Assembly: GCA_945860355.1 (NCBI GenBank)
Contig: CAMARB010000004.1
Span: 1-55,666, forward strand
DNA: 55,666 bases
Direction of reading: 5' to 3'
Source of the DNA: Chthoniobacter flavus
Lineage (GTDB): Bacteria; Verrucomicrobiota; Verrucomicrobiia; Chthoniobacterales; Chthoniobacteraceae
Made by a program: the position numbers and the translations under genes. The notes under the pieces are model-generated. The model did not search any database, had not been told where the DNA came from, and saw only the letters and a program-made list of their open reading frames with translations. Of this stretch, positions 45,185 through 55,649 are shown piece by piece; within the stretch, counting starts at the first letter, position 1, and the number at the start of each line of letters is the position of its first letter.

Positions 45185-46935
45185 GGAAAGGGGGTGGAAC
45201 GTTCCGGGGCGGCGGGCCGGACGCGCCGGCGCAGCCCGTCCGGCAGAGCCCAGCTCAGCAGCAGCGCGCCGCCGAGCAACACCAGCCAGAGATCGGCAAA
45301 GGGATCCGGCAAGAGGTTTTCACCCCGCGCACGCTCCGCGCCGGCCGGCAGCCGGGCGGCGCTGACCGCCTGGGAAAAGTCCGATTCCCGCGGGTCCCCA
45401 AAACAGGCCGCGCCCTCGAGCCGCACGTCACCCGAGGGAGACACCACGGAAAAGAAACCCGGCTCCTCAGGCGCCCTCAAAACGCCCGCAGGGCGCGGAT
45501 CTCCGCCGGCTTCGGCGCGGATCCGCAGGGATTCGGCCCCGGGCAGAGGGAGCGCCTGATGCGTCTCGAAGTTGTCCGCCCACCGGTCGGGCTTGGCCGC
45601 CTGGATTTCCGCGAGAAAACGTCCGAGCAAAAGCACCATCGACGGGAGCCGGTCGGCATTCGAGGTGGCCGGGTCGAAGTTCACCCAGAGCTGCCGCGCC
45701 AGCCCCTCGCCGTGGAGCCAGATCAATGGCTTGGTGCCCTGCCACAGCAGCACGCGATCGGTGGGGAGCGGCTCCAGAGTTCCAGCGCCCCCGTACAACA
45801 GCCCCTCCCACACCAGGCCCGCCATGAGTGCGTCGTGTTCGGCGATCAGTCCCCCGGCCGCCGGAGCCGCCGCTGTTTCTCCGGCGAAAAAAACACCCGC
45901 CCGTTCCCCGGCCGCCGGGCCTTTGGAGAACACCACATCCGCCCCGGACTCGGCGGCGCCCAGCCGCGCGCCGGGCACGGTCTCGACCAGGCGTTTGGCG
46001 AGGCGCTGGACCGAGCCGGAGGCAAAAACCGTCAGGGGCCGGGCAACGGGAGCGACCAAAGGCAGCCGGTCATCCAGCGGGAACGCGTCGGGATCGAGCC
46101 GCAGTTCCGCGCGCGGCTCCGGCAACACCCCGCGGAGCACCGCGATTTCACCCGGCGCCATTTGGAGTTGCCCCCCGGGGAGGCGGCCTCCGGCGGTTTC
46201 GATCCACCACGAGCGCTCCTGCGGGGAAGCCGATGCGTTGCGGACCAGCGCCTCGAACCGCACGGCATCTTTGTCCCTCGTGATTTTGGACCCGACAAAC
46301 CCGGCGTTGGCCACGGGCCGGCCAAACGCGAGCAGCCCCGCGCCGGCGGGGAGCGGTGTGTCGTGATCACTCACGAGCAGGACGACGCTTTGACGGGCGC
46401 CCCGCTGCGCAAGGGCGGCGAGCAAAAGGGCCGGGTCGGGGGAATGCGCGGGGTGGGACGGCTGCCACGAGCCGAGCGTATCGAGAAGGGCCCGCAGATC
46501 CCGGCCGCGGTAGAGGGAGCGCTCGGGCTCCGCCGTGGTGCGCAGGGTCCACTCCGTGTGGGCCGCCGCGTCGGCGATCCGCCCGAGCACGGCGGGCAAC
46601 TGCGCGAGAACCTCCTCGCGACAGGCGCGCATCGAGGCGGTGGAATCCAGCACGAGGTTCACCCGTTGCAATGAATCCGAGCGGAGCCAGCGGGGCTGCA
46701 CCAGAAGCCAGGTTCCCAGCAACACCGCCAGCAACTGCATCCAGAACGGCAGCGAATTCTCCAGGCGTTCCCAGCGATGGCCGGTCCGGCTTTTGGGCGC
46801 CACGTTTTCGAGCAGGAACAGGGTGCTGACCGTTGTTTTCCGGGAACGTTGCCGCAGGAAATGAATGGCGACAATCGCCGGCGCCGCCAGCAACCCCAAA
46901 GCCCCCCATGGATTGGCAAACACGCTGGGTTCCAT
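45181..46935 (-). CDS. BatA-like VWA-domain membrane protein
   Basis: A 584-residue protein with the BatA N-terminus: NPWGALGLLAAPAIVAIHFL then SRKTTVSTLFLLENV, and a second helix FWMQLLAVLLGTWLLVQP. The VWA domain begins NLVLDSTASM with Asp97, Thr99 and Ser101 as a MIDAS-like set (Thr for the usual Ser). The C-terminal helix LWLVLLGGALLLSWALP precedes a short basic tail. It is predicted to sit in the inner membrane with its VWA domain in contact with the MoxR/DUF58 partners. It starts 6 bases after the DUF58 stop and overlaps the next gene by 4 bases. Confidence 0.86.
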   Translation of the reverse strand: MEPSVFANPWGALGLLAAPAIVAIHFLRQRSRKTTVSTLFLLENVAPKSRTGHRWERLENSLPFWMQLLAVLLGTWLLVQPRWLRSDSLQRVNLVLDSTASMRACREEVLAQLPAVLGRIADAAAHTEWTLRTTAEPERSLYRGRDLRALLDTLGSWQPSHPAHSPDPALLLAALAQRGARQSVVLLVSDHDTPLPAGAGLLAFGRPVANAGFVGSKITRDKDAVRFEALVRNASASPQERSWWIETAGGRLPGGQLQMAPGEIAVLRGVLPEPRAELRLDPDAFPLDDRLPLVAPVARPLTVFASGSVQRLAKRLVETVPGARLGAAESGADVVFSKGPAAGERAGVFFAGETAAAPAAGGLIAEHDALMAGLVWEGLLYGGAGTLEPLPTDRVLLWQGTKPLIWLHGEGLARQLWVNFDPATSNADRLPSMVLLLGRFLAEIQAAKPDRWADNFETHQALPLPGAESLRIRAEAGGDPRPAGVLRAPEEPGFFSVVSPSGDVRLEGAACFGDPRESDFSQAVSAARLPAGAERARGENLLPDPFADLWLVLLGGALLLSWALPDGLRRRVRPAAPERSTPFP

Positions 46936-46941
46936 GCCGGG

Positions 46942-47811
46942 TTACTCCACAAACTCCACCGCGCCGCTCTCCAGATGAGGCCGGAGCGCCTCGGCCAAAT
47001 CGGGACCGGCGTTCACCCGGGCCAGGGACACCCCGCATTTCTGGGCCTGGGTTTCCCAGCAGGCAAAATGGCGCCCGTAAGCGGCCCGGTAACGTTCGGC
47101 CACCCCGCGATCCACCCGCTGACGCCGGCGCTCGCGCGTCTCGCAATCCTCCAGCTCCAGGTTTCCGGCCCAATCCGGCTCGGCCTCCTCCCGCGTGAAC
47201 GGGGCGAACAGGACCGCGCGGGCCTGGGCATCGGCCAACGCGTCGAGGGGGTGCTGCGGATCGCCGGCCCAGAGCAGGTCCGAGATCACCACCCGCAAGG
47301 AACCATGCCGCCAAGGCACAGCCCGGAAATCGGGCGGCTCGGCGCGCGGGGTGAGCGGTCCCCAGGAGTGGGAGAGCAGACGGTCCGGGTCGAGGGGTTC
47401 CACGGCGGCGCCGGCCCATGCGTAACAGCGCAGAGCGGCGCCACTCTGGTGCGCGCACTCGACGCTCCAATAGAGGAGCTCGGCGGTGCGGGCAGCCTTG
47501 GAGGGAGTCACCCCCATGGAGGCCGACAAATCCACGCACAAATCCACCGCCGGACTCACCTCCTGGCGGTAGAGTTTGAGGGTGTACTGGCCGGACCGCG
47601 CGTAAGCCTGCCAGTTGATCGCCCGCGGATCATCCCCCGGGGAGTACGGGCGATGATCGTGAAAATCGAGCGAGTTGCCGGCGCCACCACCCTGCCAGTG
47701 CCCCAGCGGACCTTTCCACGCCCTGCGCCGGAACGGCAGACGCACCAGGTCGGCCACCGCCTGGCCGCGGGCGCAGAAGACCGCAAGTTGTTCCGGAGCG
47801 AGATCCATCAC
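46942..47811 (-). CDS. DUF58-domain protein
   Basis: A 289-residue cytosolic protein with the DUF58 signature DFHDHRPYSPGDDPRAINW followed by YARSGQYTLK, and a VWA-like DLSASMGVTP. DUF58 proteins are constant partners of MoxR ATPases and BatA-type VWA proteins, but their biochemical role is not established. Start codons are GTG 47811, overlapping the permease stop as GTGA, or the adjacent ATG 47808. A typical member, slightly short at the N-terminus. Confidence 0.93.
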   Translation of the reverse strand: MMDLAPEQLAVFCARGQAVADLVRLPFRRRAWKGPLGHWQGGGAGNSLDFHDHRPYSPGDDPRAINWQAYARSGQYTLKLYRQEVSPAVDLCVDLSASMGVTPSKAARTAELLYWSVECAHQSGAALRCYAWAGAAVEPLDPDRLLSHSWGPLTPRAEPPDFRAVPWRHGSLRVVISDLLWAGDPQHPLDALADAQARAVLFAPFTREEAEPDWAGNLELEDCETRERRRQRVDRGVAERYRAAYGRHFACWETQAQKCGVSLARVNAGPDLAEALRPHLESGAVEFVE

Positions 47812-49268
47812 GGGAGCGCGGCAGGTTTCGACGCGGTCCGGGCGCGCCGGGCGGCGGCAACCTCCGCGGAGAGGCCCGCAATCTTGCGCCAGTATCCCCG
47901 GGAGCAGAGCAGGCCCAGAAGGCAGAGGCCCAGCGAGAGAGAAAGCATGAGGGGGAACCAGTCCTTGAAATCATTGGGAATGCCACCCTCTCCCCGGAAC
48001 ATCGCCCAGAGAGCCGCGGGCGGGAAAAAGAGAAAACCAGGCGAGTTGAGAGCGGCCTTGGAAACCTGGGCGACCCCGCCGACGAAAGCGCAGCTCAGGC
48101 AATGCACGAGAAAATCGGCGACCAGCGGGTGCTTGAAGCGGCGCCAAAGGAGGACGCGGAGAAGCGGTGGCGTGAGCAGGGCGGCGCCGAGCACGGCAAA
48201 AACGGCCATCGTGGGAGCCGCCGACTTGAGCGAAACGGAGCGAGTGAACGCGGCCATCAAACCCTCCAAACCGAGCACAAAGAGGAGCGCCCCCGGCCAA
48301 CCGGGCTGCATCCAACTCCCGGCCAGCCAGCCGAGTTTCCCGAACCGTGCGAACGGCTCCAGATGGGCATGGAGCGGGCTGGGTGCGGTGGCCAGATGCC
48401 ATCCCGCCACGGCCATCCCCAGAAAGGCGAAAAAGCTGACCATAAAGAACTGGAGATCCGGCTCAAACACGCCCACCCAGCCTAGGACAGCGGCGAAAAC
48501 CATCCCGCAAACCAGCAGCCCGCGAAGTCGGCCCTGCTGGTTCTCGGCCGGAGGCGCGATGGTGGAAGCCGCCACGCAGAGGGCGCCGACGATCAGGAGC
48601 AGGACATTCAAAACGAGGCCGGCTCCCGAGGCATAATCCAAAGTGCTGAACGGCGAAGAACCGCCAAATATTCTCGCGCCGCCCCCCACAATCGAACCGA
48701 CACCGACAAGCAGCGGGAGAAAGAGAATGCTCACGGCCCCTGTGCAAAGAAGCCTCACCGCATTGGGCAGCCCCGAAACGGCGAGCCCGAGTGCGGTAAA
48801 CAGAGCGCTCACCAGGAGCATCCAGACCAGCGCCAGACCTTCCTCGGCCAACTGCACGCTGCCGAAATAGTACCGGAGCACGGCATAAGGCAGAAGCGCC
48901 AACACAAACAGCCACGACTGAAAAACCAGCGAGCTCCACTTCCCCACGGCGATCCGCCAGGAGGTGAGCCCACTCATATACAGCAGCTCGAGGGTGTTGG
49001 CTTTACGCTCCCCGGCCAAATCGTTGAAAGCCCGCAACGGGGTGATCACCAGCAGCATCACCGTGATCACCAGCCAGAAATAGGCGCTCAACTCTTGGGT
49101 TTTAAACGCGTCGGGATTGTTCCGGTATTCCAAAACCGAGAACGTGATCAGCAGCACCAAGGCCGCCTGGAGCAGCACAAAACTCAGGCCAAACGCGCGG
49201 GACTTGAGCCCCTGGCGGAGTTCTTTGACGAGCATCGGCCCGATCCAATCGCCAAAATCCGTGTTCAT
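47808..49268 (-). CDS. ABC-2 type transporter permease
   Basis: A 486-residue polytopic protein with about 12 membrane helices (LSFVLLQAALVLLITFSVL; FWLVITVMLLVITPLRAF; ALVWMLLVSALFTALGLAV and others). FNDLAGERKANTLELLYMSGLTSWRI (read in parts) is the ABC-2 permease coupling-helix region. The start at ATG 49268 overlaps the ATPase stop by 4 bases, which fixes the pairing with the upstream ATP-binding subunit. The exported substrate is unknown. Placed inside a MoxR/VWA operon, it may supply or move an envelope component; that is inference. Confidence 0.87.
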   Translation of the reverse strand: MNTDFGDWIGPMLVKELRQGLKSRAFGLSFVLLQAALVLLITFSVLEYRNNPDAFKTQELSAYFWLVITVMLLVITPLRAFNDLAGERKANTLELLYMSGLTSWRIAVGKWSSLVFQSWLFVLALLPYAVLRYYFGSVQLAEEGLALVWMLLVSALFTALGLAVSGLPNAVRLLCTGAVSILFLPLLVGVGSIVGGGARIFGGSSPFSTLDYASGAGLVLNVLLLIVGALCVAASTIAPPAENQQGRLRGLLVCGMVFAAVLGWVGVFEPDLQFFMVSFFAFLGMAVAGWHLATAPSPLHAHLEPFARFGKLGWLAGSWMQPGWPGALLFVLGLEGLMAAFTRSVSLKSAAPTMAVFAVLGAALLTPPLLRVLLWRRFKHPLVADFLVHCLSCAFVGGVAQVSKAALNSPGFLFFPPAALWAMFRGEGGIPNDFKDWFPLMLSLSLGLCLLGLLCSRGYWRKIAGLSAEVAAARRARTASKPAALP

Positions 49269-50251
49269 CCGTTGTTCCTCCCCTGCGCCGACGTGTGGCC
49301 CTCGCGGGGCTGGTTCTTGAGCACATCCACAAAAAGCTCCTCCAACCGGCGTTCCTGTCGGCGGAACTCCGAGACACGGATCCCGTCCTGGACCATCCGG
49401 CGGAGCACCACGACAAGGTCGCTCCGCAGCGCCGAGGCGTGTTCGGCCCGGACAGCGCCCTGGGATTGGCCCAGAACCCGCCACCCGGGCTGCTGGCTGA
49501 GCCACTGGAGCAGGGGCTGCTCGGAGCCGTCCACCAGGATCTCCAGCAGACAGGCGCCGTCGCCTTGCGTTTCCTGAAGGGACTCGGCGGTGCCGTGGTG
49601 CACCACGCGCCCTTGGTCGATGAACAGCAACGCGTCGCACATCTCCCCCAGCTCCGAGAGGATATGAGAGGAGATAAAAATCGTCAGGCCGCGGTCCTTG
49701 AGGAGGCGGACCAGGTTTTTGAACTCCAGCCGGGCCTTGGGGTCGAGGCCCGCGGCGGGTTCATCGAGGATGAGCAGCCGCGGATCGTGCAGGATCGTGC
49801 GTCCGAAACAAAGCCGTTGGGCCATGCCTTTGGAAAGGCCGTTCATGGGCCGGTCCGCCAGCGAGGTCAGATCGGCGAACTCCATGACCTCGGCGACCCG
49901 CCGCCGGCGTTCCTCGCGGCGGTACCCGCAGGCGCGCGCGTAAAAATCGAGGTAATCAAACACCGAGACATGGGCGTATGTGCCGAAGCTGTCGGGCATC
50001 CAACCCACCAGCCGGCGCACCTCCCCGGGATGCTCGCGCACGTCCCAGCCGTCCACACGGATCTCGCCTTCGTCGGCGATCTCGAGGGTGGCCATCATCC
50101 GCATCGTGGTCGTCTTCCCGGCGCCGTTGGCGCCGATGAACCCCACCACCTGGCCCGCAGGAATTTCAAACGAAACGCCCCGGACCGCATCCACCCCGTC
50201 AAAGCTCTTCCTGACCCCGCGCAACTCCACCATCGGCCGAACCTCGCTCAT
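49265..50251 (-). CDS. ABC transporter ATP-binding protein
   Basis: A 328-residue ATPase of the CcmA/ABC-2 exporter type. Walker A is GANGAGKTTT, the Q-loop region has GWMPDSFGTY, the signature is LSKGMAQR in place of LSGGQ, Walker B is LLILDEPAAGLDP, and the H-loop is ISSHILSE. The C-terminal 80 residues form an accessory domain. ATG 50251 (MSEVRPMVEL) is preferred because the longer frame reads inside the neighbour. It overlaps both flanking genes by 4 bases. Confidence 0.95.
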   Translation of the reverse strand: MSEVRPMVELRGVRKSFDGVDAVRGVSFEIPAGQVVGFIGANGAGKTTTMRMMATLEIADEGEIRVDGWDVREHPGEVRRLVGWMPDSFGTYAHVSVFDYLDFYARACGYRREERRRRVAEVMEFADLTSLADRPMNGLSKGMAQRLCFGRTILHDPRLLILDEPAAGLDPKARLEFKNLVRLLKDRGLTIFISSHILSELGEMCDALLFIDQGRVVHHGTAESLQETQGDGACLLEILVDGSEQPLLQWLSQQPGWRVLGQSQGAVRAEHASALRSDLVVVLRRMVQDGIRVSEFRRQERRLEELFVDVLKNQPREGHTSAQGRNNG

Positions 50252-52071
50252 TTCCCGCCTCCCTTCCCGCACGGCCCCAAAGCGAGCACCGTCTCGCGAT
50301 CCCAGCGAACGGAGTCCAAGGTCTCCAACACCAGCCCGCCCCGGGGCGCCTTGAGGGTTCCATAAAACCAGCCTGGCCGATGAACGGCCTCCGACAAAGA
50401 CTCGCTCAGGTTCACACTGAAATCCGACCGGACTTCCCGGACCCATTCTTCAAAAGCGCTCCGGGTGGATGCCTGGAGCGGCTGGGGCCGACCGGTCTCT
50501 AACTGCGGTGCCGTCCAGTAGGAGCCGGCGGCGTCCACGTAAAACACGCGGTCCATCCGGTCCGGCACCGTGGAAAGCAACTCGGGAACAGCCCCCGGAG
50601 CGCCCGAACGACAGAACACTTCGGCCCGGGTCGGGAAATTGAGCCGGATGAGATGAGCTTGCACGGCGCGGCTCCGGAACCAGTCCCCCCCCAGGCGGCC
50701 GCCCTCCCGGAAGAATTTGGGCTCGGCGTGACGTTCGTCATTCAGTCGGATCCATGCCAGCGCGGCTTCTTCGGGCAGGGTGAACTGTCGGGAAAACAGA
50801 AACCGGGTCCGGCTCAGCTGTTCTTGGATCAACACGCCTTGGCTGCGCCCTTCTCCGAGGAGAACCAGCGCGTTGCGGCGCCCGGCGCCTCCTACGCCGT
50901 CCCCCAGAATGATCGCGCCCAGAACGATCAGGGAGGCTCCGAGAGAAAGCAGAGGCACGGTGACAAAGAGCCGGTAACGGCGATTGGGAGGGGCAAACCA
51001 AAGCAGGTTCACCGAACCGATGAGCACAGCGATCAAAACAACTGCCAGTAGGATGCCGGGCACGTTGAGCGTGGGTTTACCCAGCTGCTCGGAGGCAGCC
51101 CAGCCGCTCCGGTAATCCGCGTCCGAGGCGAACGCCGGTGAACCATCCAGCGAGATCACCTGCCGGACCAAATTTTCGAGATCCATACTGCCGGCCTGGA
51201 ACGGCGTCCGCTCGATCCGCCCAAACCCCAGCGGCACACTCCCGTTCTCGCCCGGTTCGGGCAGACCTGCCAAACCCAACGGGCCGGCCTCCGCGGCCAC
51301 AAACAGTCGGCCTCCCCGGAGAATCCATTGCCGCAACGCCTCGCGTCGTGCGGAATCCAGCGTCTCCCAATCGGAAGGCCGCAACCAGAGCCCGGCGAAC
51401 CCGGAAAACGCACGGGAATCCGGGGGGAACTCCTGGATTACGACCGGTGCGCCTGCCAGTCCGCGCTTGGGCAGGGAGGAGAGCGCGCGGTGTTTGGCCA
51501 GTGGAAGCTCAGACATTGGCGGTGAGCTTCCCCCCGGCAACGTGCCCTTCAACCGCGCCCCGAGTTCCCCCCATTGTTTGGTCGCGAGAGACTCCGTCAT
51601 CGCCACCCAGCCGGTGCCAGGATCCCCGGAATACACGCTTCCCACCTGGAACCCGCCGGTTCGGGGTCTTTCGATGCCCGGCCCGATCAGTTCCAAAGAA
51701 AGCCGCGACGGATGGTTGCGAAAATTGGGCAGCTCCGAGAGCGGAACCATCAACCACGTCTCAGAGCTCGCGCCGGCGGCCACGCGGATCTCGAACCGGC
51801 TCACCCGGCTCGAACCAGAGAAATTACCCTCGGAGAACTCCAGGTCCCAGATCCCGGCGCGCTGGGATCCGTTGGTGATCTTGACTCGCACGGGGGCAAA
51901 CCCGCCAGGGGCGATGCTTGTCGCGGGGCTCGTGACCTCCACATGAATCCCCGACCCGGGCACCGTATCGACGGAGCAAATCTGGGTTGCCGCCCGGAGC
52001 CGGCCCGGACAAAAGAAAACCAGGAGGCTCAGAAACACCGCCGTGAACCGGGAGAAAAACGGGACGGCCAT
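50248..52071 (-). CDS. Exported, membrane-anchored protein of unknown function in the MoxR operon
   Basis: A 607-residue protein. The start at ATG 52071 gives a signal peptide (MAVPFFSRFTAVFLSLLVFF). About 350 residues of beta-rich, probably periplasmic sequence follow (FAPVRVKITNGSQRAGIW suggests an Ig-like domain; APVVIQEFPPDSRAFSG and WILRGGRLFVAAEAG resemble amidotransferase-like folds found in such operons). Two close membrane helices (PGILLAVVLIAVLIGSVNLL; LLSLGASLIVLGAIIL, about 330-400) precede a cytosolic or periplasmic C-terminal region. I do not recognise a named family. It follows MoxR by 4 bases and overlaps the ABC ATPase by 4. Confidence 0.75.
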   Translation of the reverse strand: MAVPFFSRFTAVFLSLLVFFCPGRLRAATQICSVDTVPGSGIHVEVTSPATSIAPGGFAPVRVKITNGSQRAGIWDLEFSEGNFSGSSRVSRFEIRVAAGASSETWLMVPLSELPNFRNHPSRLSLELIGPGIERPRTGGFQVGSVYSGDPGTGWVAMTESLATKQWGELGARLKGTLPGGSSPPMSELPLAKHRALSSLPKRGLAGAPVVIQEFPPDSRAFSGFAGLWLRPSDWETLDSARREALRQWILRGGRLFVAAEAGPLGLAGLPEPGENGSVPLGFGRIERTPFQAGSMDLENLVRQVISLDGSPAFASDADYRSGWAASEQLGKPTLNVPGILLAVVLIAVLIGSVNLLWFAPPNRRYRLFVTVPLLSLGASLIVLGAIILGDGVGGAGRRNALVLLGEGRSQGVLIQEQLSRTRFLFSRQFTLPEEAALAWIRLNDERHAEPKFFREGGRLGGDWFRSRAVQAHLIRLNFPTRAEVFCRSGAPGAVPELLSTVPDRMDRVFYVDAAGSYWTAPQLETGRPQPLQASTRSAFEEWVREVRSDFSVNLSESLSEAVHRPGWFYGTLKAPRGGLVLETLDSVRWDRETVLALGPCGKGGGK

Positions 52072-52075
52072 GGGA

Positions 52076-53092
<1,017 letters not shown>

Positions 53093-53121
53093 GGGGGGGA
53101 GTTGTTTGAGAGAGGAGAGGA

Positions 53122-54423
53122 TTAACGGAAAAACTGCTGTAATCGGGCGCGTTCGGCCGGCGCAAGGTTTTGGGGCAACCAGACGGCGCTCCCGCCGTTG
53201 CCCGGCGTGCTCACGGCGCCGCCGGCCGTCGTGGAGGTCTCGGGGTTCACCTCGGGACGTTCAAAAGACACCCCCACGCGATCGCCCAAGGTGGCCCGGC
53301 TCAGGTCGGCGGGTGAAAGGGCTTCCATCTTCTTGGAACCCAATTCCGAGGATTCCGGGCTGAATGTCAACGGCGAGGCGCCAGGCCCGCGATCCACCCC
53401 GCCCCGGCCCCGGCCCGCCACCGTCACCGCGAGAAGTTCGCCCTCGTCGCCGAGTCCCTCCCCCGCGCCGGGCTTTTTACAAGCGCCCCCGGCCTTGCAC
53501 AAACCGTCCTTGAGTTTCTTGATTTGTTCCGGCGAAAGCCGCTTGAGCTGCGAGGCGTCAATTTCCCGGAGTTGCCCGGCGAGTTCCGGGTTGAGAGTGG
53601 GCAGATTGCCCTCCAGCCCGGACAACGCTTTTCCCAGCTCGGCCTGCCAGGCGGCGGCTTCGGCGGGTGTCATCGGAACCGAGGCGGCATCCAGAAGGTT
53701 GCTGATCTGGGCCGTGCGGCCTTCCAGCGTCTGCATGCCCAGGGCAAGCTGACCGCGCAAATGATCCGCCGCCTCCAGGCTGGGATGGGAGTACCACTGG
53801 GCGGGCTCTTGCCGGGCCAACTCGGCGGCCTGCTGCCGGGCGGGTTCCAGGCTGGCCCGGTCAATCGCGGGCGTTTCCTCGAGTTTCTCCAGCCAGGACT
53901 CCACTTCCGCGAGCGCCGGCGGTTTCACCGTCGGGACCCGGTTTTGAGGCGTTGACAGGGGGATCCAGAACGCGGCGGCCACCAAGAGGAGGCCCATGGC
54001 CGGCGGCAACGCCAGCCGGGACCAGTTCCAACGCCAGGGCAATGCGCGCCACGCCTCCGAACCCGGCCAGCGACCGACGCCTTGGGCGGCCGCGCTGAGA
54101 CGCGTCTGCAGACCCAACGCGGCATCGAGCCGGGCCAACGCCTCGCTTCGCGTGGCAAACCTTCGGCGCGCCTTCCCGTAGCCGAGCGCAGCGGCAACCA
54201 GGAACAATCCCGCGCCCGCCATCGGCAGCCACAACGGAGGTCCGCCCACGCGCCGGGCCGTCACCAACAAGCCCGAGAAAACCGCCAACGCGACAAACGC
54301 CGCGGGCGAAAACACATCCAGCATCCAGCCCAGATTGATCCGCCAGCAAAGCCGCCGGCCGCGACTCGTCCAAAAGTCACGCGCCGTATTTTCACCTGAA
54401 CATTCCGGCGTCGGATTGCTCAT
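53122..54423 (-). CDS. Membrane protein of unknown function in the MoxR operon
   Basis: A 433-residue protein. Two membrane helices near the N-terminus (FSPAAFVALAVFSGLLVTA; LPMAGAGLFLVAAALGYG) and a third (ALPPAMGLLLVAAAFWIPL, about 135-153) precede a soluble helical domain (about 165-300; SWLEKLEETPAIDRASL, LKRLSPEQIKKLKDGLCK). A Gly-rich, low-complexity tail follows, containing two cysteines (LCKAGGACKK). The soluble helices resemble DUF4175-type coiled domains, but I cannot assign the family. It lies 12 bases after the outer-membrane gene and 29 before MoxR. Confidence 0.72.
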   Translation of the reverse strand: MSNPTPECSGENTARDFWTSRGRRLCWRINLGWMLDVFSPAAFVALAVFSGLLVTARRVGGPPLWLPMAGAGLFLVAAALGYGKARRRFATRSEALARLDAALGLQTRLSAAAQGVGRWPGSEAWRALPWRWNWSRLALPPAMGLLLVAAAFWIPLSTPQNRVPTVKPPALAEVESWLEKLEETPAIDRASLEPARQQAAELARQEPAQWYSHPSLEAADHLRGQLALGMQTLEGRTAQISNLLDAASVPMTPAEAAAWQAELGKALSGLEGNLPTLNPELAGQLREIDASQLKRLSPEQIKKLKDGLCKAGGACKKPGAGEGLGDEGELLAVTVAGRGRGGVDRGPGASPLTFSPESSELGSKKMEALSPADLSRATLGDRVGVSFERPEVNPETSTTAGGAVSTPGNGGSAVWLPQNLAPAERARLQQFFR

Positions 54424-54435
54424 GGGAGCCGGGGG

Positions 54436-55383
54436 TTAGAACCGGGCCGACACGTGGGCGCCGATGTAGGCGGCGGGATCCAGGGTGTCCTTGCCGACCA
54501 CATTGCGATCGGCGTCATGGGTCTCGATCTTGTGGAAGACGACGCCGCTTTCCAGGCTCACCGTCCACAATTTGCGGGGATGAAACGCGATGCCCAGACC
54601 GGTGCGGGTGCTGTTGTCCTGGAAACTGATCACGGGGGTGTTGGGGCGGCTCCTCAGGCGCGGGCCGAACGGATTCCATTCGGCGCGCCAGAACCCCTCC
54701 CAGCGGTCGCTCCAGAGCCATTGCGCCCGGGCCTGGAGACCGCGGATGGAGAACTGGAACGCCTTGCAGGGCTGGTATTCCACGCCGATCGCCGGGACAA
54801 TCAGCGGATCCTCGCCGGTGCGGCTGAGGTAGAGTCCCCCGATGGAAGTCTGGAGGGATTGAGACCAGCGATAACCCACCATGGCCAGCGCGCCGCCGTT
54901 GATGCTCTCGGAAATATCGGCGCCTTCCTCGAAGCTGGCCGAAGCGAGCAACCCGGCCGTGGCGGACCATTGTTTGTTGAAATCGATGTTGGCCAATGCC
55001 GTTGCGCCCAGGTCCCAGAGGGTGAGGCCGTCCGTGTCGAACGGGGCGGATTCGTAATCGGACAACTTGGCCGAGAGCGACCCGAGGAGGCGCACATTGG
55101 ACCAGATCGGGTAAAACAGGGGCAAACTTAGCTTGGCCCGCCGCAACAGACCGGAGGGAACGGAGGGCGAATCCTGGAGGAAATCCACCTCCGCGTACGA
55201 CTCCACGATCAGCGGGAACCCCAGCAGCGACTCGGGAGGCGCCGCCTGCGTCTCCATGGGGGTCCCGGCTCGGGCGGAAACACCAGCGACTCCCGCAAAT
55301 GCGCACAGAGCCACCCGAAACAGGCCGGCGAAGCCGCGCTTGAGGGAGGGTGAAAATTCGTGGGAAACGCTTGGGAGAGTCAT
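54436..55383 (-). CDS. Outer-membrane beta-barrel protein, DUF6268-like
   Basis: A 315-residue exported protein. The N-terminus has a basic stretch and a hydrophobic core (GFAGLFRVALCAFAGVAGVSARA), cleaved near residue 39. The rest alternates short amphipathic strands (LPLFYPIWSNVRLLGSLSAKL; WSATAGLLASASFEEG; RTGLGIAFHPRKLWTVSLES) and ends in Phe (IGAHVSARF), the BAM recognition signal of outer-membrane barrels. It resembles DUF6268-type porins of PVC and Bacteroidota genomes. It is the first gene of the leftward operon, so its promoter lies in 55384-55444 or in the repeat beyond. Confidence 0.72.
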   Translation of the reverse strand: MTLPSVSHEFSPSLKRGFAGLFRVALCAFAGVAGVSARAGTPMETQAAPPESLLGFPLIVESYAEVDFLQDSPSVPSGLLRRAKLSLPLFYPIWSNVRLLGSLSAKLSDYESAPFDTDGLTLWDLGATALANIDFNKQWSATAGLLASASFEEGADISESINGGALAMVGYRWSQSLQTSIGGLYLSRTGEDPLIVPAIGVEYQPCKAFQFSIRGLQARAQWLWSDRWEGFWRAEWNPFGPRLRSRPNTPVISFQDNSTRTGLGIAFHPRKLWTVSLESGVVFHKIETHDADRNVVGKDTLDPAAYIGAHVSARF

Positions 55384-55444
55384 CGTGGGCTCGGTTTATA
55401 GAGCCAAGCCGCGTCCACCGGGAGGTTTATTTCCAGGGGGACTG

Positions 55445-55649
55445 CCCCGAATGGCGCTAAGATAAGTGCTGTTTGGGACGTTTTGAGGTGGCGGTGTTTC
55501 GGTGGGGGAGCTCGCCCGTTTGGCGGCGAGGCCGGGTGAGGCGTTGATAGTTCTTGGGACGCCGTTTTACTGACCTGGGTTCGGAAGGTGGCACAGGCTT
55601 CCAGCCTGTGACCTATGACAGTCACAGCCAGGATGGCTGTGCCACTTTG
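55445..55649 (-). repeat. Palindrome-rich dispersed repeat, copy B (inverted)
   Basis: Inverted relative of 42421-42580. Matching blocks are 55619-55649 (31 identical bases), 55581-55610 and 55472-55487, in reverse order and complement. About 40 bases between blocks (near 55535-55580) are specific to this copy. It lies upstream of the operon promoter region. The window ends at 55666, so the outer boundary is not fully visible. Confidence 0.9.

Noticed and set aside
42986-45559. 857-residue open frame on the plus strand
   Set aside because: It is antisense to the VWA proteins, is rich in Arg/His/Gly/Pro as expected of GC-rich shadow frames, and has no recognisable domain.
46777-48636. 619-residue open frame on the plus strand
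   Set aside because: Antisense to the BatA-like, DUF58 and permease genes, low-complexity composition and no motif.
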